Source of the DNA: Duganella zoogloeoides
GTDB taxonomy: Bacteria > Pseudomonadota > Gammaproteobacteria > Burkholderiales > Burkholderiaceae_D
Reading direction: 5' to 3'
NCBI RefSeq assembly: GCF_034479515.1
Contig: NZ_CP140152.1
Location: forward strand, 3,224,001 to 3,288,000
Length of the DNA: 64,000 nt
The translations under genes were made by a program, and so were the position numbers. The notes under the pieces are model-generated. The model did no database searches and had not been told where the DNA came from. It saw only the letters and a list, made by a program, of their open reading frames with translations. Numbering within the stretch: position 1 is the first letter of the stretch; the number at the start of each line of letters is the position of its first letter. Below, in pieces: positions 7,204 through 14,868 of this stretch.

Positions 7204-7772
7204 CTTTTTACCGCCTTCAAATCATAAATCAAACCAGTAGCGCGGTCTCCGGCAATACTTAGACCATACTCTACTAGCGCAGCCGCAGAGTCGCGACGTC
7301 CTAAAGCCAATGCTGCTCTGGACAAGTGCAGCGCAGCTCGCGCATTTGTGGTCCCCGCGCTGAATTTCTGAATCAGCTGTTCAACACTATCTTCAAAAAT
7401 TGCTGTCCGCAACGTACGCACCCGCCCAAAGAATTCCGACTGCGCCGCATCAATTGCACAGGTCAAATCAAAAACCGATTCGCCTGATAGGCTCCAATGC
7501 CATTCGCTACCAACCCGCATCCTCATGATGCACTCGTGTTCCTTTATCGTAGGCAGAGCAGCATCGCCCTCTGCCGGGACAAATGCAGGTTGTGCCCCCA
7601 GATTCACGAAAAAAACATCTCCATTACGGCTACCTTGGATATTTATAACGAAAACATAGTCGTTTTCAATTTTCCTGAAATTTTGGCCTGAGCCTTTAAA
7701 TCCACGCGCTCTGATGAAGGAACCCAGCTCTTTCTAAACGTCTTTCAATTTTGCTCCTACAGAGATATGGAA
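7191..7772 (-). pseudogene. DUF4304-family gene interrupted by a nonsense codon
   Basis: The frame 7191-7607 can be read from a GTG, but in-frame sequence upstream clearly belongs to the same protein: KELGSFIRARGFKGSG, then NDYVFVINIQGSR and FFVNLGAQPAFVP. That is the N-terminal signature of DUF4304 (helix, GFK, then a VNIQxSR strand and FxVNLG). The in-frame TAG at 7734-7736 falls inside the first helix, between KLKDV and KELGS, and no ATG exists between it and the previous stop at 7773. The 138-residue GTG-initiated product would lack the first third of the domain. A single base change from a Leu codon explains it; a sequencing error would too. Confidence 0.65.
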
Positions 7773-7783
7773 TTAACCAAACT

Positions 7784-7812
7784 ATGACCGCAATTGGCCG
7801 AGAACGGTATCT
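7784..7812 (-). repeat. Array repeat R9, remnant
   Basis: Plus GACCGCAATTGGCCGAGAACGG resembles the conserved end of the full copies. The remainder is not recognisable. Confidence 0.35.
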
Positions 7813-7821
7813 ATTAAGATT

Positions 7822-8157
7822 TCATTGCTCGGCCCAAGTAATATCGGAAGTCCTTGTTTGTTCCGGCAACCAATAAGCGAGGACGTCGAGCGCTTGCTCT
7901 AGTGATATGCCATCAGAAATAAACCCTCGATGCTCATGGACAGTTATTGTAGCTTGACCTTTCGAGTCAACTTCGCAATTGAAGTTTCCGAAGTCAATGC
8001 CTTCGCCAAGACACGCGACAAAAAGTTCGGAACACGGTTTCAAGTTGACTTTTGCAAACTCAAGCACTTGATCGATTTCTCCCAGCCGCTGCGTTAGGCG
8101 GATAGGAGGATTCCCGAAACTCTCGTACTCAATTCTGTAATGGGTGCCAGATCTCAT
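7822..8157 (-). CDS. Imm1-like small protein (possible immunity protein)
   Basis: 111 residues, acidic, cytoplasmic. The C-terminal part has the shape of the Imm1 immunity family: a strand (ATITVHEHRG), then an amphipathic helix (ISLEQALDVLAYWL), then a polar turn with TSDITW, where Imm1 proteins usually have a tG.RP..I.W ending. The middle has one Cys (VACLGEG). Imm1 proteins neutralise polymorphic toxins delivered by contact-dependent systems. No toxin gene is nearby, so an orphan immunity gene is the likely reading if the family call is right. Start is the ATG at 8157. Confidence 0.45.
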   Translation of the reverse strand: MRSGTHYRIEYESFGNPPIRLTQRLGEIDQVLEFAKVNLKPCSELFVACLGEGIDFGNFNCEVDSKGQATITVHEHRGFISDGISLEQALDVLAYWLPEQTRTSDITWAEQ

Positions 8158-8178
8158 TTGCTCAATCTACATTACCAA

Positions 8179-8215
8179 TGTCTGTTCATGGCCGGTAGCC
8201 GCCTCTAAGATGGGA
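8179..8215 (-). repeat. Array repeat R10, remnant
   Basis: Plus TGTCTGTTCATGGCCGGTAG recalls the conserved TCCGCTNNTGGCCG end. Only about 35 bp are recognisable. The minus strand ends ACATTGGTAATG. Confidence 0.35.
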
Positions 8216-8222
8216 AATGACG

Positions 8223-8836
8223 TCACAAGACATCGCTGGAATTGACCATAACCCTCTTCGCCATACTGGTATATGAAAAAAGATGCCCATCTATCTCGAA
8301 CATTTCAGGCACTTCGCCGGTCTTTGTGAAGCCCGACCGCTGGTAAAGGCGAATTGCAGGTTCGTTGACAGACAAGACTTGCAAGTCAATCCACTTCAGT
8401 GTGCCGCTCTTCAATGCCCATTTTTCCGCATATTCAATGAGGCGCTGTCCCAATCCGAATTTTCGAAAGCTGCGGTCAACTCCCATTCCAAGTAAGCAAC
8501 GATGAGCTGCGAATCGGTCCGAATTTGCCGCAGGTCGATATGACCTAATAGCTTTCGACCATGAGTGAATGCTCCCCATAATCGACGCCAGCCTGGCTCT
8601 CCCAGCGGGATATCTAACGCATCCGGAAAAGCTTTCGCCCTTTCTGCCGAAAATACCGATTCAGCATAGGGCAAAGGCTGAAAGTAAACATTTTCGGGTT
8701 TTCCGTTGTCGGCCAGATGGTCATTTAAATACTCAAAAAAAACTTCAAATGCAGAAGATGTAATGGGTTCGATAGCTAAGTCAAGATGATTTATTTGAGT
8801 GGGCGTAGGAATCGAATTTGACGAAGAATTTTGCAT
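8223..8836 (-). pseudogene. GNAT-family N-acetyltransferase, frameshifted
   Basis: Two overlapping frames carry the two halves of one acetyltransferase. From the ATG at 8836 (MQNSSSNSIPT, just past repeat R11) the first frame gives GEPGWRRLWGAFTHGRKLLG and HIDLRQ, then becomes nonsense. The other frame supplies HRCLLGMGVDRSFRKFGLGQ (acetyl-CoA loop RKFGLGQRL), then NEPAIRLYQRSGFTKTG, and ends at 8223. The switch lies around 8505-8530, next to the ATTCGGACCGATTCG stretch. An intact product would be about 200 residues. It is a real frameshift or a sequencing error; either way, no single frame encodes a working enzyme as read. Confidence 0.8.
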
Positions 8837-8848
8837 AGTGTATGGAAA

Positions 8849-8952
8849 GGTCCGCTTGTGGCCGTTCTCGGCCGGTCGCGCGAGCATAGCATGTTGCTGC
8901 TGCGAAAGCATCTCTATCTGCCCCGACACGCCGTTGTTGCCGCAAAGGGTCC
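8849..8952 (-). repeat. Array repeat R11, full length
   Basis: About 104 bp, very close to R1 and R3. Plus starts GGTCCGCTTGTGGCCGTTC and ends GTTGTTGCCGCAAAGGGTC. It is the rightmost copy, 28 bp beyond the stop of the DUF695 gene. Confidence 0.8.
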
Positions 8953-8979
8953 CTGTATCGTAACGGGTCGGAATATTGT

Positions 8980-9501
8980 TCAATCAAGTTGCAACCCATA
9001 ATGCTTGATTGTCGCTTCGTTGGGAAACAAAAATTCTCGGTACGCGGACCAAGATGCATCATCCTTTAAATTCGTGTACGTCTTACATTCTGGGCATCGT
9101 TGACTATAGACATTTTTAACAACCTCCGCGATTCCCTTTACGTTGGACACATAAATGTAGTTCAGCTGTTCAAAGTCATGTGTAAAAGTGCCTGCATGGA
9201 TGCTGGGAGTTTCCGCTGCGATGGCGGCAACCACGGCGCTCGATATCTGATTGAGCCGGTCTAAATCTCCAGCCTCCGGCAAACCCTTTCTTTGAGTAGA
9301 TGTGTACGTTACGCCGGTGACTATGAGGTGCGAGAATCCTTCAACGGGCGCGGTTTTCCGCAGACTCATGTCAAGGCGAATGGAACCCGGTCCCGCGTCG
9401 TATGCACCGAGATAACTCCACCACTCGGCGCTTGCATTTGCCTGCGCGCTTGCGACGACATTGGTGAGAAGCAACGATATTCCAATCAGTATTTTTTTCA
9501 T
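8980..9501 (-). CDS. Secreted DUF695-domain protein
   Basis: 173 residues. Signal peptide MKKILIGISLLLTNVVASAQA with a likely cleavage after ASAQA or ANASA. The mature part fits DUF695: AEWWSYLGAYDAGPGSIRLD, a GFSHLIVTGVTY strand, LPEAGDLDRLNQI, AGTFTHDFEQLNYIYVSN and the characteristic end WSAYREFLFPNEAT. One Cys pair, CPEC, near residue 134. The family function is unknown; periplasmic location is inferred from the signal peptide. It is the first gene to the right of the repeat array, and no repeat copy separates it from its upstream neighbour. Confidence 0.78.
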   Translation of the reverse strand: MKKILIGISLLLTNVVASAQANASAEWWSYLGAYDAGPGSIRLDMSLRKTAPVEGFSHLIVTGVTYTSTQRKGLPEAGDLDRLNQISSAVVAAIAAETPSIHAGTFTHDFEQLNYIYVSNVKGIAEVVKNVYSQRCPECKTYTNLKDDASWSAYREFLFPNEATIKHYGLQLD

Positions 9502-9543
9502 AAATTTCTTAATAATGCCTGGCTTGGTAGATTGACGGTCGAA

Positions 9544-9948
9544 TTAATACTCGTGGACGCTGGCACTGCTCACTATCCATCGATTCCGTGCTTTGAGCAG
9601 CAGCACCGTTCCCGCCATTCCTTCTGGGCGATAGGATATTTCGGCTTTAGCGCCGTTGGAAGTCCGGCCAATCTCGAAGTTTACGGCGTCGGCTCCCGCT
9701 ACGACGACTACCACAGGCCGGTTATAAAGCACCAGGTCTGGCTGGGTAACCGAGTAAGGTGCGGCGATGGTAATCTTGACCGGAAGGCGTCCAGGCATCT
9801 CTGGATGCAGATACTGCGCGACCTTCACGTGGGTCAGTACGGCACCGACGATTTGATGGATGTCTGTCGTCGTGAGCGGCGTCGGGGGAGGTGGCGGCAG
9901 ACTTGAGACACCTGTCGAAGCCGCTAGCAACAAGGCCACTATTCTCAT
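9544..9948 (-). CDS. Hypothetical secreted protein
   Basis: 134 residues. A short signal peptide (MRIVALLLAASTGVSS) is followed by a proline run, then a helix (TTDIHQIVGAVLTHVKV), and beta strands with a central hydrophobic VVVVVAGADAV. It ends GTVLLLKARNRWIVSSASVHEY, the typical last strand pair of a cystatin- or NTF2-like small domain. No catalytic motif. It lies 42 bp upstream of the DUF695 gene on the same strand and may be co-transcribed with it. GC is intermediate between the array and the core genes. Confidence 0.55.
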   Translation of the reverse strand: MRIVALLLAASTGVSSLPPPPPTPLTTTDIHQIVGAVLTHVKVAQYLHPEMPGRLPVKITIAAPYSVTQPDLVLYNRPVVVVVAGADAVNFEIGRTSNGAKAEISYRPEGMAGTVLLLKARNRWIVSSASVHEY

Positions 9949-10018
9949 CGCGCCTCGCTCATGGATTGTTCCGGCCGTCCGGATGGCCTGCTTTCACAAA
10001 TTATCAGCTTTTTAAAAT

Positions 10019-10837
10019 TCATTTCAAAGGCGACTGCTGGTCGAGCACCTGCATGACGGCCGCGACGATGGCGGCCGCATCGCCCTGCTCCACTGTGACC
10101 ACCGGCAGTGCGCCGAACGGCTTGCGCGCGGTGCGCACCTGAGTGGCGCTCACCTCCAGGCTGTCGAGTTCGGAAGCGCGGGCGCGCCAGTAAGTCGGCT
10201 TGCGCAATTGCGCCACCTGGGCCGCTGCCAATGATGGGCCAGTCTCGCCGTTGAAGGCAGCCGCAGGATAAGCGCAGCCTGGTCCGATGCTGCCCTGCTC
10301 GGCCGCCGCCAGGCATCCCAGCGCTGCTTGTAACTGAACGTCGCGTCCGGCCGGCAACGCATCCTCGTGCAGCGCATCGACCAGCACCAGCCCGGTGACG
10401 GCGCCGCGCGAGCGCCAGGCGTACTGCTGCGCCACCAGCGCGCCGAAGCCTACGCCAACGAGCACCAGCGGCGCCTCGATCCTGGCGTTCTTGAGCAGGA
10501 AACCGAGGTCGCGGCTGGCATTGCCGACCGAGGCGGCTCGGATAATGGGATCGCTCGCGCCCATGCCGGCACGGTCGTACACGCAGGCGCGGGTGCGGGC
10601 CGCTACCTGCGGCATTACCGCCGACCAGTCCCAGCCGGCGCGGCCGGCATCCGCTTCGAACAGCACGGTGGGCGAACCCTTGCCGAGGCAATACATATTG
10701 AGCTTGCGCCCACCGACATCGATGCGCACCTGGGCGCCGGCAAAGGCATCCTGACCGGCCGGCGGCGCGGCGTGGGCCGGCGCGGCGGCGAACAGGACGG
10801 AAGTGGCCATGACGGCCGGCAGCAGGATTTTTCTCAT
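10019..10837 (-). CDS. Secreted alpha/beta-hydrolase-fold protein lacking the catalytic serine
   Basis: 272 residues with a clear signal peptide (cleavage near AHAAP, residue 25). Fold landmarks are in order: PTVLFEADAG (oxyanion loop), the W-rich ARTRACVYDRAGMGASDP strand, the nucleophile elbow, then LVLVDALHEDALP. At the elbow the sequence is VGVGFG with Gly at residue 130 where GxSxG requires Ser. The catalytic His expected near the C-terminus is also missing and the protein ends early. It is therefore probably not a hydrolase; it may bind a ligand or be decaying. Expressed, if at all, from the region shared with the divergent sigma-factor operon. Confidence 0.8.
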   Translation of the reverse strand: MRKILLPAVMATSVLFAAAPAHAAPPAGQDAFAGAQVRIDVGGRKLNMYCLGKGSPTVLFEADAGRAGWDWSAVMPQVAARTRACVYDRAGMGASDPIIRAASVGNASRDLGFLLKNARIEAPLVLVGVGFGALVAQQYAWRSRGAVTGLVLVDALHEDALPAGRDVQLQAALGCLAAAEQGSIGPGCAYPAAAFNGETGPSLAAAQVAQLRKPTYWRARASELDSLEVSATQVRTARKPFGALPVVTVEQGDAAAIVAAVMQVLDQQSPLK

Positions 10838-10966
10838 GTTGTCATCTTAATAGTTATGCCTGCCGGGAACAAGGACAGTGCTACCATCGGCCCGTAAAAA
10901 TAATTTCCTGTTTTGTAGAACCATTTGTAGGCGGCAAGGTATCAACGGTAACAAGGAGGATCGCTG

Positions 10967-11551
10967 ATGCAGCATCAACTGGGCCTGTCGACGGGCTCTC
11001 ACAGTGACAACGACGAGAAGTGCTTGCTGGCCAGGGTGGCGGGCGGGGACCGTGCTGCGTTTGAAAAACTATATAAACTGTATTTCTCCCGGCTGACGCG
11101 GTTCGTGGGACGCATGACGCGCAGCAGCCCGCTGATCGAGGAAGTGATCAACGACACCATGCTGGTGGTGTGGCAAAAAGCTGCCACCTTCGATGGCACG
11201 TGCAAGCCCTCGACCTGGGTGTTTGCGATCGCCTACCGCAAGACCCTGAAAGGCCTGCGCGCCAGCGATGAACCATTGGAGTCCGACGCCACGCTGTACG
11301 AAGATGACAGCGGCCTGCAGCCCGAGCAGCATATGCACCGCCAGCAGTTGCAGCAAACCGTGGCGGACGCGCTCGACGCACTGCCGGCGGCGCAGCGCGC
11401 GGTCATGGTGCTGACGTATTATCACGAACTGGCCTACAGCGACATCGCCGACATCGTCGCCTGTCCGGTCAACACGGTCAAAACGCGCATGTTCAACGCG
11501 CGGCAGAAACTGAAGGAAGTGTTGTGGAACGAAAGAGAGAACAACCGATGA
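10967..11551 (+). CDS. ECF-type RNA polymerase sigma factor
   Basis: 194 residues with the two conserved parts of extracytoplasmic-function sigma factors. Region 2 is at about residues 28-90 (AFEKLYKLYFSRLTRFV, then VINDTMLVVWQKAATF and STWVFAIAYRKTL). Region 4 is at about 125-185 (ALDALPAAQRAVMVLTYYHE, then YSDIADIVACPVNTVKTRMF). A strong Shine-Dalgarno, AAGGAGG, lies 7 bases before the ATG. It overlaps the anti-sigma gene by ATGA, so the two should be made in balance. It heads a five-gene unit ending with a subtilase, a porin and a small protein. Confidence 0.93.
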   Translation: MQHQLGLSTGSHSDNDEKCLLARVAGGDRAAFEKLYKLYFSRLTRFVGRMTRSSPLIEEVINDTMLVVWQKAATFDGTCKPSTWVFAIAYRKTLKGLRASDEPLESDATLYEDDSGLQPEQHMHRQQLQQTVADALDALPAAQRAVMVLTYYHELAYSDIADIVACPVNTVKTRMFNARQKLKEVLWNERENNR

Positions 11552-12282
11552 ACGCGGGCGTCTTCAACATCGATGGATCGGGTCCGGAGCACCATGCGGT
11601 GCAAGAACTGTTGCCCTGGTATGCGGCAGACAAGCTGTCGTCCGACGAAAGCGGTCGCGTGGCGCGCCACCTGCAACACTGCATCGCCTGCCGGCGAGAT
11701 CTGGCGCGCGAACGCGCGCTGCTGGCCGCCGCCAATGACGACGACGTACTGCCACCGGGGCTGGACATGGATGCCGCGCTGGCGCGCCTGATGCCGCAAC
11801 TGGGCGCGCAGGATTGCGCCAGCGATACCGACGATGGCAGCCCACCTGCACCGCCAGTCGCCAGCCCTGCCGTCGTGCCGCTGCGTGCCGCGCAGCCGTG
11901 GTGGCGCCGCGCCGCCGCTAACGAGCCGTCGTGGCTGCGCTGGGCGGCCGCAGCCCAGTGCGTGGTGATCGTCGGCATGGCCGCGCTGCTGGCGCGCCCC
12001 GACGCGGCGGACACCGCCAGCCTGCCCGCGTATCACGCTTTGGGCAATGGCGCCGCGCCGTCCGGCGGCAACCTGGTCGTGATATTCGAGCCGGCGACCA
12101 CCGAGCGCGAATTGCGCCGCATCCTGCAACGCCATGGCGCGCGCGTGGTGGATGGCCCGACCGTCACCGATGCCTACCTGCTGCGGGTAGCCGACACCGA
12201 GCGCCAGCGCGCGCTCGAGGCGCTGCGCCACGATCCGGCAGTGCGCCTGGCCGAAGCGCTGGACGAAAACGGTACGCCATGA
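11548..12282 (+). CDS. Zinc-finger anti-sigma factor with periplasmic subtilase-propeptide-like domain
   Basis: 244 residues from the ATG overlapping the sigma stop. Residues 41-48 (HLQHCIAC) form the HxxxCxxC zinc motif of ZAS anti-sigma domains, which cage region 2/4 of the partner sigma. A Pro/Ala linker leads to one transmembrane helix at about 132-154 (AAAAQCVVIVGMAALLA). The periplasmic tail (GNLVVIFEPATTERELR, HGARVVDGPTVTDAYLLRVA, ALRHDPAVRLAEALDE) has the strand-helix-strand pattern of I9-type subtilase propeptides. The next gene is a subtilase, and its start overlaps this stop by ATGA. The domain match is by eye; regulation by that protease is inferred. Confidence 0.85.
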   Translation: MNAGVFNIDGSGPEHHAVQELLPWYAADKLSSDESGRVARHLQHCIACRRDLARERALLAAANDDDVLPPGLDMDAALARLMPQLGAQDCASDTDDGSPPAPPVASPAVVPLRAAQPWWRRAAANEPSWLRWAAAAQCVVIVGMAALLARPDAADTASLPAYHALGNGAAPSGGNLVVIFEPATTERELRRILQRHGARVVDGPTVTDAYLLRVADTERQRALEALRHDPAVRLAEALDENGTP

Positions 12283-13805
12283 CTGCTCGCCGGTTCTTCG
12301 GCCCGGCCGCGCCGGCAGCGGTGTCCCGGCCGCCAACGACAAGTGTGCGCCGGCCGCGCCTCCTGGCAGCGCTGGCGTTGGCCGTCCGGCGAGCGACAAC
12401 CAGCGCCCGTTGGCCCCACAGCTTTGCCGCACTGGCAGCAGCCACGCTGTTGCTGACCGCGACAGTCCTGACAGCGCCGGCGCACGCCTGGCGCAGCGTC
12501 GCACAGGACAGCGCCATCGGTGCACCGGGCGGCGACGATACGGAGGTGGTCCCCGCCGGCAGCGCCGACCACGCCGAAGCCGATAGTGCCGGCGATCCGA
12601 ACCAGCGCCAGTTGCTGGTCATGCTGCGCCTGCCCGCCACCCACTATCGCCCCGACGCCACCTACGGCGGGCGCTACATGGACGACAACGGCAACGGCGC
12701 GCGCCGCCGCCGCGCCGAAGCGCTGGCGCGCCAGCACGGTCTGACGGTGGTTGAAGGCTGGGCCATGTCGCTGCTCGGCATCGACTGCTACGTGATGCAG
12801 TACGGCGACCATGCCGATCCGCACCTGCTGATCGAACAGCTGAGCCGCGATCCGCAGGTGGAGTGGGCGCAAAGCGTGGCCCGCTTCGACGGCATGGCGC
12901 AGGTACCCGATGCGGCCGCCGCCGATGCCGCCGACGCCCTGTACCAGGTGCAACCAGCCGCCCGCTACTGGCACGTGGCCGACCTGCACCGCCATGCCAC
13001 CGGCCGCGAAGTGCGGGTAGCCGTGGTCGATAGCGGCATCGATGGCGAACACCCCGACCTGGCAGGCCAGCTCGCGGTCAACACCAATTTTGTCGATGCC
13101 GGTCCGCCGCCGCCAGAGCTGCACGGCACGGCGGTTGCCGGCATCATTGCCGCGCGCAGCGGCCACGGCGGCATTGTGGGCGTGGCGCCGCGCGCGAAGT
13201 TGATGGGACTGCGTGCCTGCTGGCAGACCAATCTCCAGCGCACCCGCTGCAACAGTTTTACGCTGTCCAAGGCGCTCAACTACGCCATTCTCAACAACGC
13301 CAAAATCATCAACCTGAGCCTGTCCGGCCCGCCCGACAAGCTGCTTGACCGTTTGCTCGACGTGGCGCTCGAACGCGGCATCAGCGTGGTGGGGGCGATC
13401 GATCCGCAAGACAGCGGACCGGCGTTTCCCGCCAGCCATCGCGGCGTGATGGCCGTCGCTGCGCAGCCGCGCCCCGGCGTGGCGCCGACCGTAATTGCCG
13501 CCACCAGGAGCGGCGCGGAGTCAGGCCTGCTGGCGCCCGGCAATGACATCCCGACCACCTCGCCCGGCGCGCGCTGGTCGTTCGTCAATGGCAGCTCGTA
13601 CGCGGCGGCGCACGTTTCCGGCATGCTGGCCTTGCTCGAGGAGCTGCGGCCCGACGCCTCGCCCACACAATTGCGCACCATGTTGCAACCCGCCGACATG
13701 GTCAAGACTGCTAATATCGACGCATGCGCCACCATTTCACGCCTGATCCGTCAATGCAGTTGCACCTGCCCTGTTCCCGCCATCCCGCGCGCACCCGTGC
13801 CGTGA
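12279..13805 (+). CDS. S8-family serine peptidase (subtilase), exported
   Basis: 508 residues from the ATG overlapping the anti-sigma stop. An Arg-rich N-terminus and a hydrophobic segment near residues 45-65 suggest export. A propeptide-like domain follows (RQLLVMLRLPATHY, then HGLTVVEGWAMSLLGIDCYV and LSRDPQVEWAQSV). The peptidase domain has all three catalytic residues: Asp251 in VVDSGIDGEHPDL, His282 in LHGTAVAGIIA and Ser440 in NGSSYAAAHVSG. Cys-rich tail CSCTCP. The reaction is peptide-bond hydrolysis, substrate unknown; the co-encoded anti-sigma factor is an obvious candidate or inhibitor. An alternative upstream open frame exists but would overlap most of the anti-sigma gene. Confidence 0.92.
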   Translation: MTARRFFGPAAPAAVSRPPTTSVRRPRLLAALALAVRRATTSARWPHSFAALAAATLLLTATVLTAPAHAWRSVAQDSAIGAPGGDDTEVVPAGSADHAEADSAGDPNQRQLLVMLRLPATHYRPDATYGGRYMDDNGNGARRRRAEALARQHGLTVVEGWAMSLLGIDCYVMQYGDHADPHLLIEQLSRDPQVEWAQSVARFDGMAQVPDAAAADAADALYQVQPAARYWHVADLHRHATGREVRVAVVDSGIDGEHPDLAGQLAVNTNFVDAGPPPPELHGTAVAGIIAARSGHGGIVGVAPRAKLMGLRACWQTNLQRTRCNSFTLSKALNYAILNNAKIINLSLSGPPDKLLDRLLDVALERGISVVGAIDPQDSGPAFPASHRGVMAVAAQPRPGVAPTVIAATRSGAESGLLAPGNDIPTTSPGARWSFVNGSSYAAAHVSGMLALLEELRPDASPTQLRTMLQPADMVKTANIDACATISRLIRQCSCTCPVPAIPRAPVP

Positions 13806-14497
13806 CCTGGCGCAGACTGGCACTGTTACCTTTCATTGCGGTGCTGGCGCCGTGCGCTTCCGCCCAGCTCGACATTACCGGCAGCGTTGCCGTGCAATCG
13901 GAATACCGTTACCGCGGCCAGAATCCCGGCCAGGGCGGCGCCGTGCCGCAGGCCACCGTCAACATCGATACCGACCGGGGCTGGTACGGCGGCGCCTTTG
14001 CCAGCGCCATGACCATCGGCGATCTCGACGGCTACAAGCTGCAAGGCTACGCCGGCTACGCGCAGCGCCTGCGTGGGGGCGGCAGCTGGGAACTCGGCTG
14101 CAGCCGCATCACCTACACCCAGGCGCACGACAACGACTTCAGCGAATGCTACGGCGGCCTCAGTTTCGAGCGCGGCAGCACCCGGCTCTACTACTCGCCC
14201 AAGTACCTCGGCTACGACGCGCGCGTGCTGTACGGCGAGCTCAACGCCTTTTACCCGGTCCACCCGCGCTTCAACCTGGTGGGCCATATCGGCCTGCTGC
14301 GCAACCTCAGCGGTGGCTACTTCCCCGGCATTCCTGCCTCCTCGCGCTACGACGTCCGGATCGGCATCGGCATCCCGTTCGGCCGCTACACGCTGCAGGT
14401 GGCCCGCGAACACGTGCAGGACGACGGCCGCCGCTACACCATGTACCCGGTGCATCCGCCACGGCAGTGGAGCCTGGGCTTGAGTTATGCGTTCTAG
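13754..14497 (+). CDS. TorF-family putative porin
   Basis: 247 residues from the ATG at 13754, which overlaps the end of the subtilase gene by about 50 bp; an ATG at 13724 would add ten residues. The signal peptide ends near PCASAQ. The mature protein begins LDITGSVAVQSEYRYRGQNP, the hallmark of the TorF/TIGR02001 family, followed by repeated amphipathic strands (GWYGGAFAS, SRLYYSPKYLGYDAR) and a terminal aromatic (LSYAF), as required for assembly by the BAM complex. Likely an outer-membrane barrel of the sigma operon; transported solute unknown. Confidence 0.82.
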   Translation: MQLHLPCSRHPARTRAVTWRRLALLPFIAVLAPCASAQLDITGSVAVQSEYRYRGQNPGQGGAVPQATVNIDTDRGWYGGAFASAMTIGDLDGYKLQGYAGYAQRLRGGGSWELGCSRITYTQAHDNDFSECYGGLSFERGSTRLYYSPKYLGYDARVLYGELNAFYPVHPRFNLVGHIGLLRNLSGGYFPGIPASSRYDVRIGIGIPFGRYTLQVAREHVQDDGRRYTMYPVHPPRQWSLGLSYAF

Positions 14498-14505
14498 GAG
14501 CGGCC

Positions 14506-14838
14506 ATGGCCGGCGCTGACCCGCATCCGCATACGCCGGACGGACGCTACTTCGTGGTCAAGGGCAGGCTGTGGAGGCTGAGCAATCCCGACCTGGCGCC
14601 GGAACGCCGCGAGGCGCTGGTCAAGCAGCTGATGGCGGCGCGGCGCGAAGTCGGCGCCGCGCGCAAGACTGGCGACAAGCAGCGCGAACGCGCAGCGCGT
14701 GCGGCGGTGGATGAAGCCAAGCATGGACTTGGAGAACGGGGCCCCGTGTGGTGGACCGACGGTACGCCGGATTTGAACCGGCACATGGTCAAGAATACTC
14801 CCTATGCGCACTGGTACGCGGAACTTCCGCCCCCGTGA
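14506..14838 (+). CDS. Conserved small cytoplasmic protein of unknown function
   Basis: 110 residues, charged, no signal. DGRYFVVKGRLWRLSNPDL is followed by a helical Arg/Ala-rich stretch (RREALVKQLMAARREV and RERAARAAVDEAKHGLGERG), then VWWTDGTPDLNRHMVKNTPY. I recognise this as a conserved hypothetical family spread in Proteobacteria, with no activity assigned. The ATG lies 9 bases after the porin stop with GGAG in between, so it is probably the last gene of the sigma-factor unit. It has no obvious functional link to the others. Confidence 0.7.
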   Translation: MAGADPHPHTPDGRYFVVKGRLWRLSNPDLAPERREALVKQLMAARREVGAARKTGDKQRERAARAAVDEAKHGLGERGPVWWTDGTPDLNRHMVKNTPYAHWYAELPPP

Positions 14839-14868
14839 GCACGGCAACAATAACAGCACTTTAAAAAA

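Noticed and set aside
2236..8983. Calling the block a standard chromosomal integron
   Set aside because: No integrase or attI is visible and most repeats lack R'/R'' core sites; kept only as a hypothesis.
8411..8983. The 190-residue frame starting inside repeat R11 as a real gene start
   Set aside because: Its first 49 codons are translation of the repeat itself; the ATG at 8836 begins the acetyltransferase.
12279..13805. Extending the subtilase to the in-frame start at 11931
   Set aside because: The extra residues are the anti-sigma gene read out of frame; the ATG overlapping its stop gives a proper export signal.
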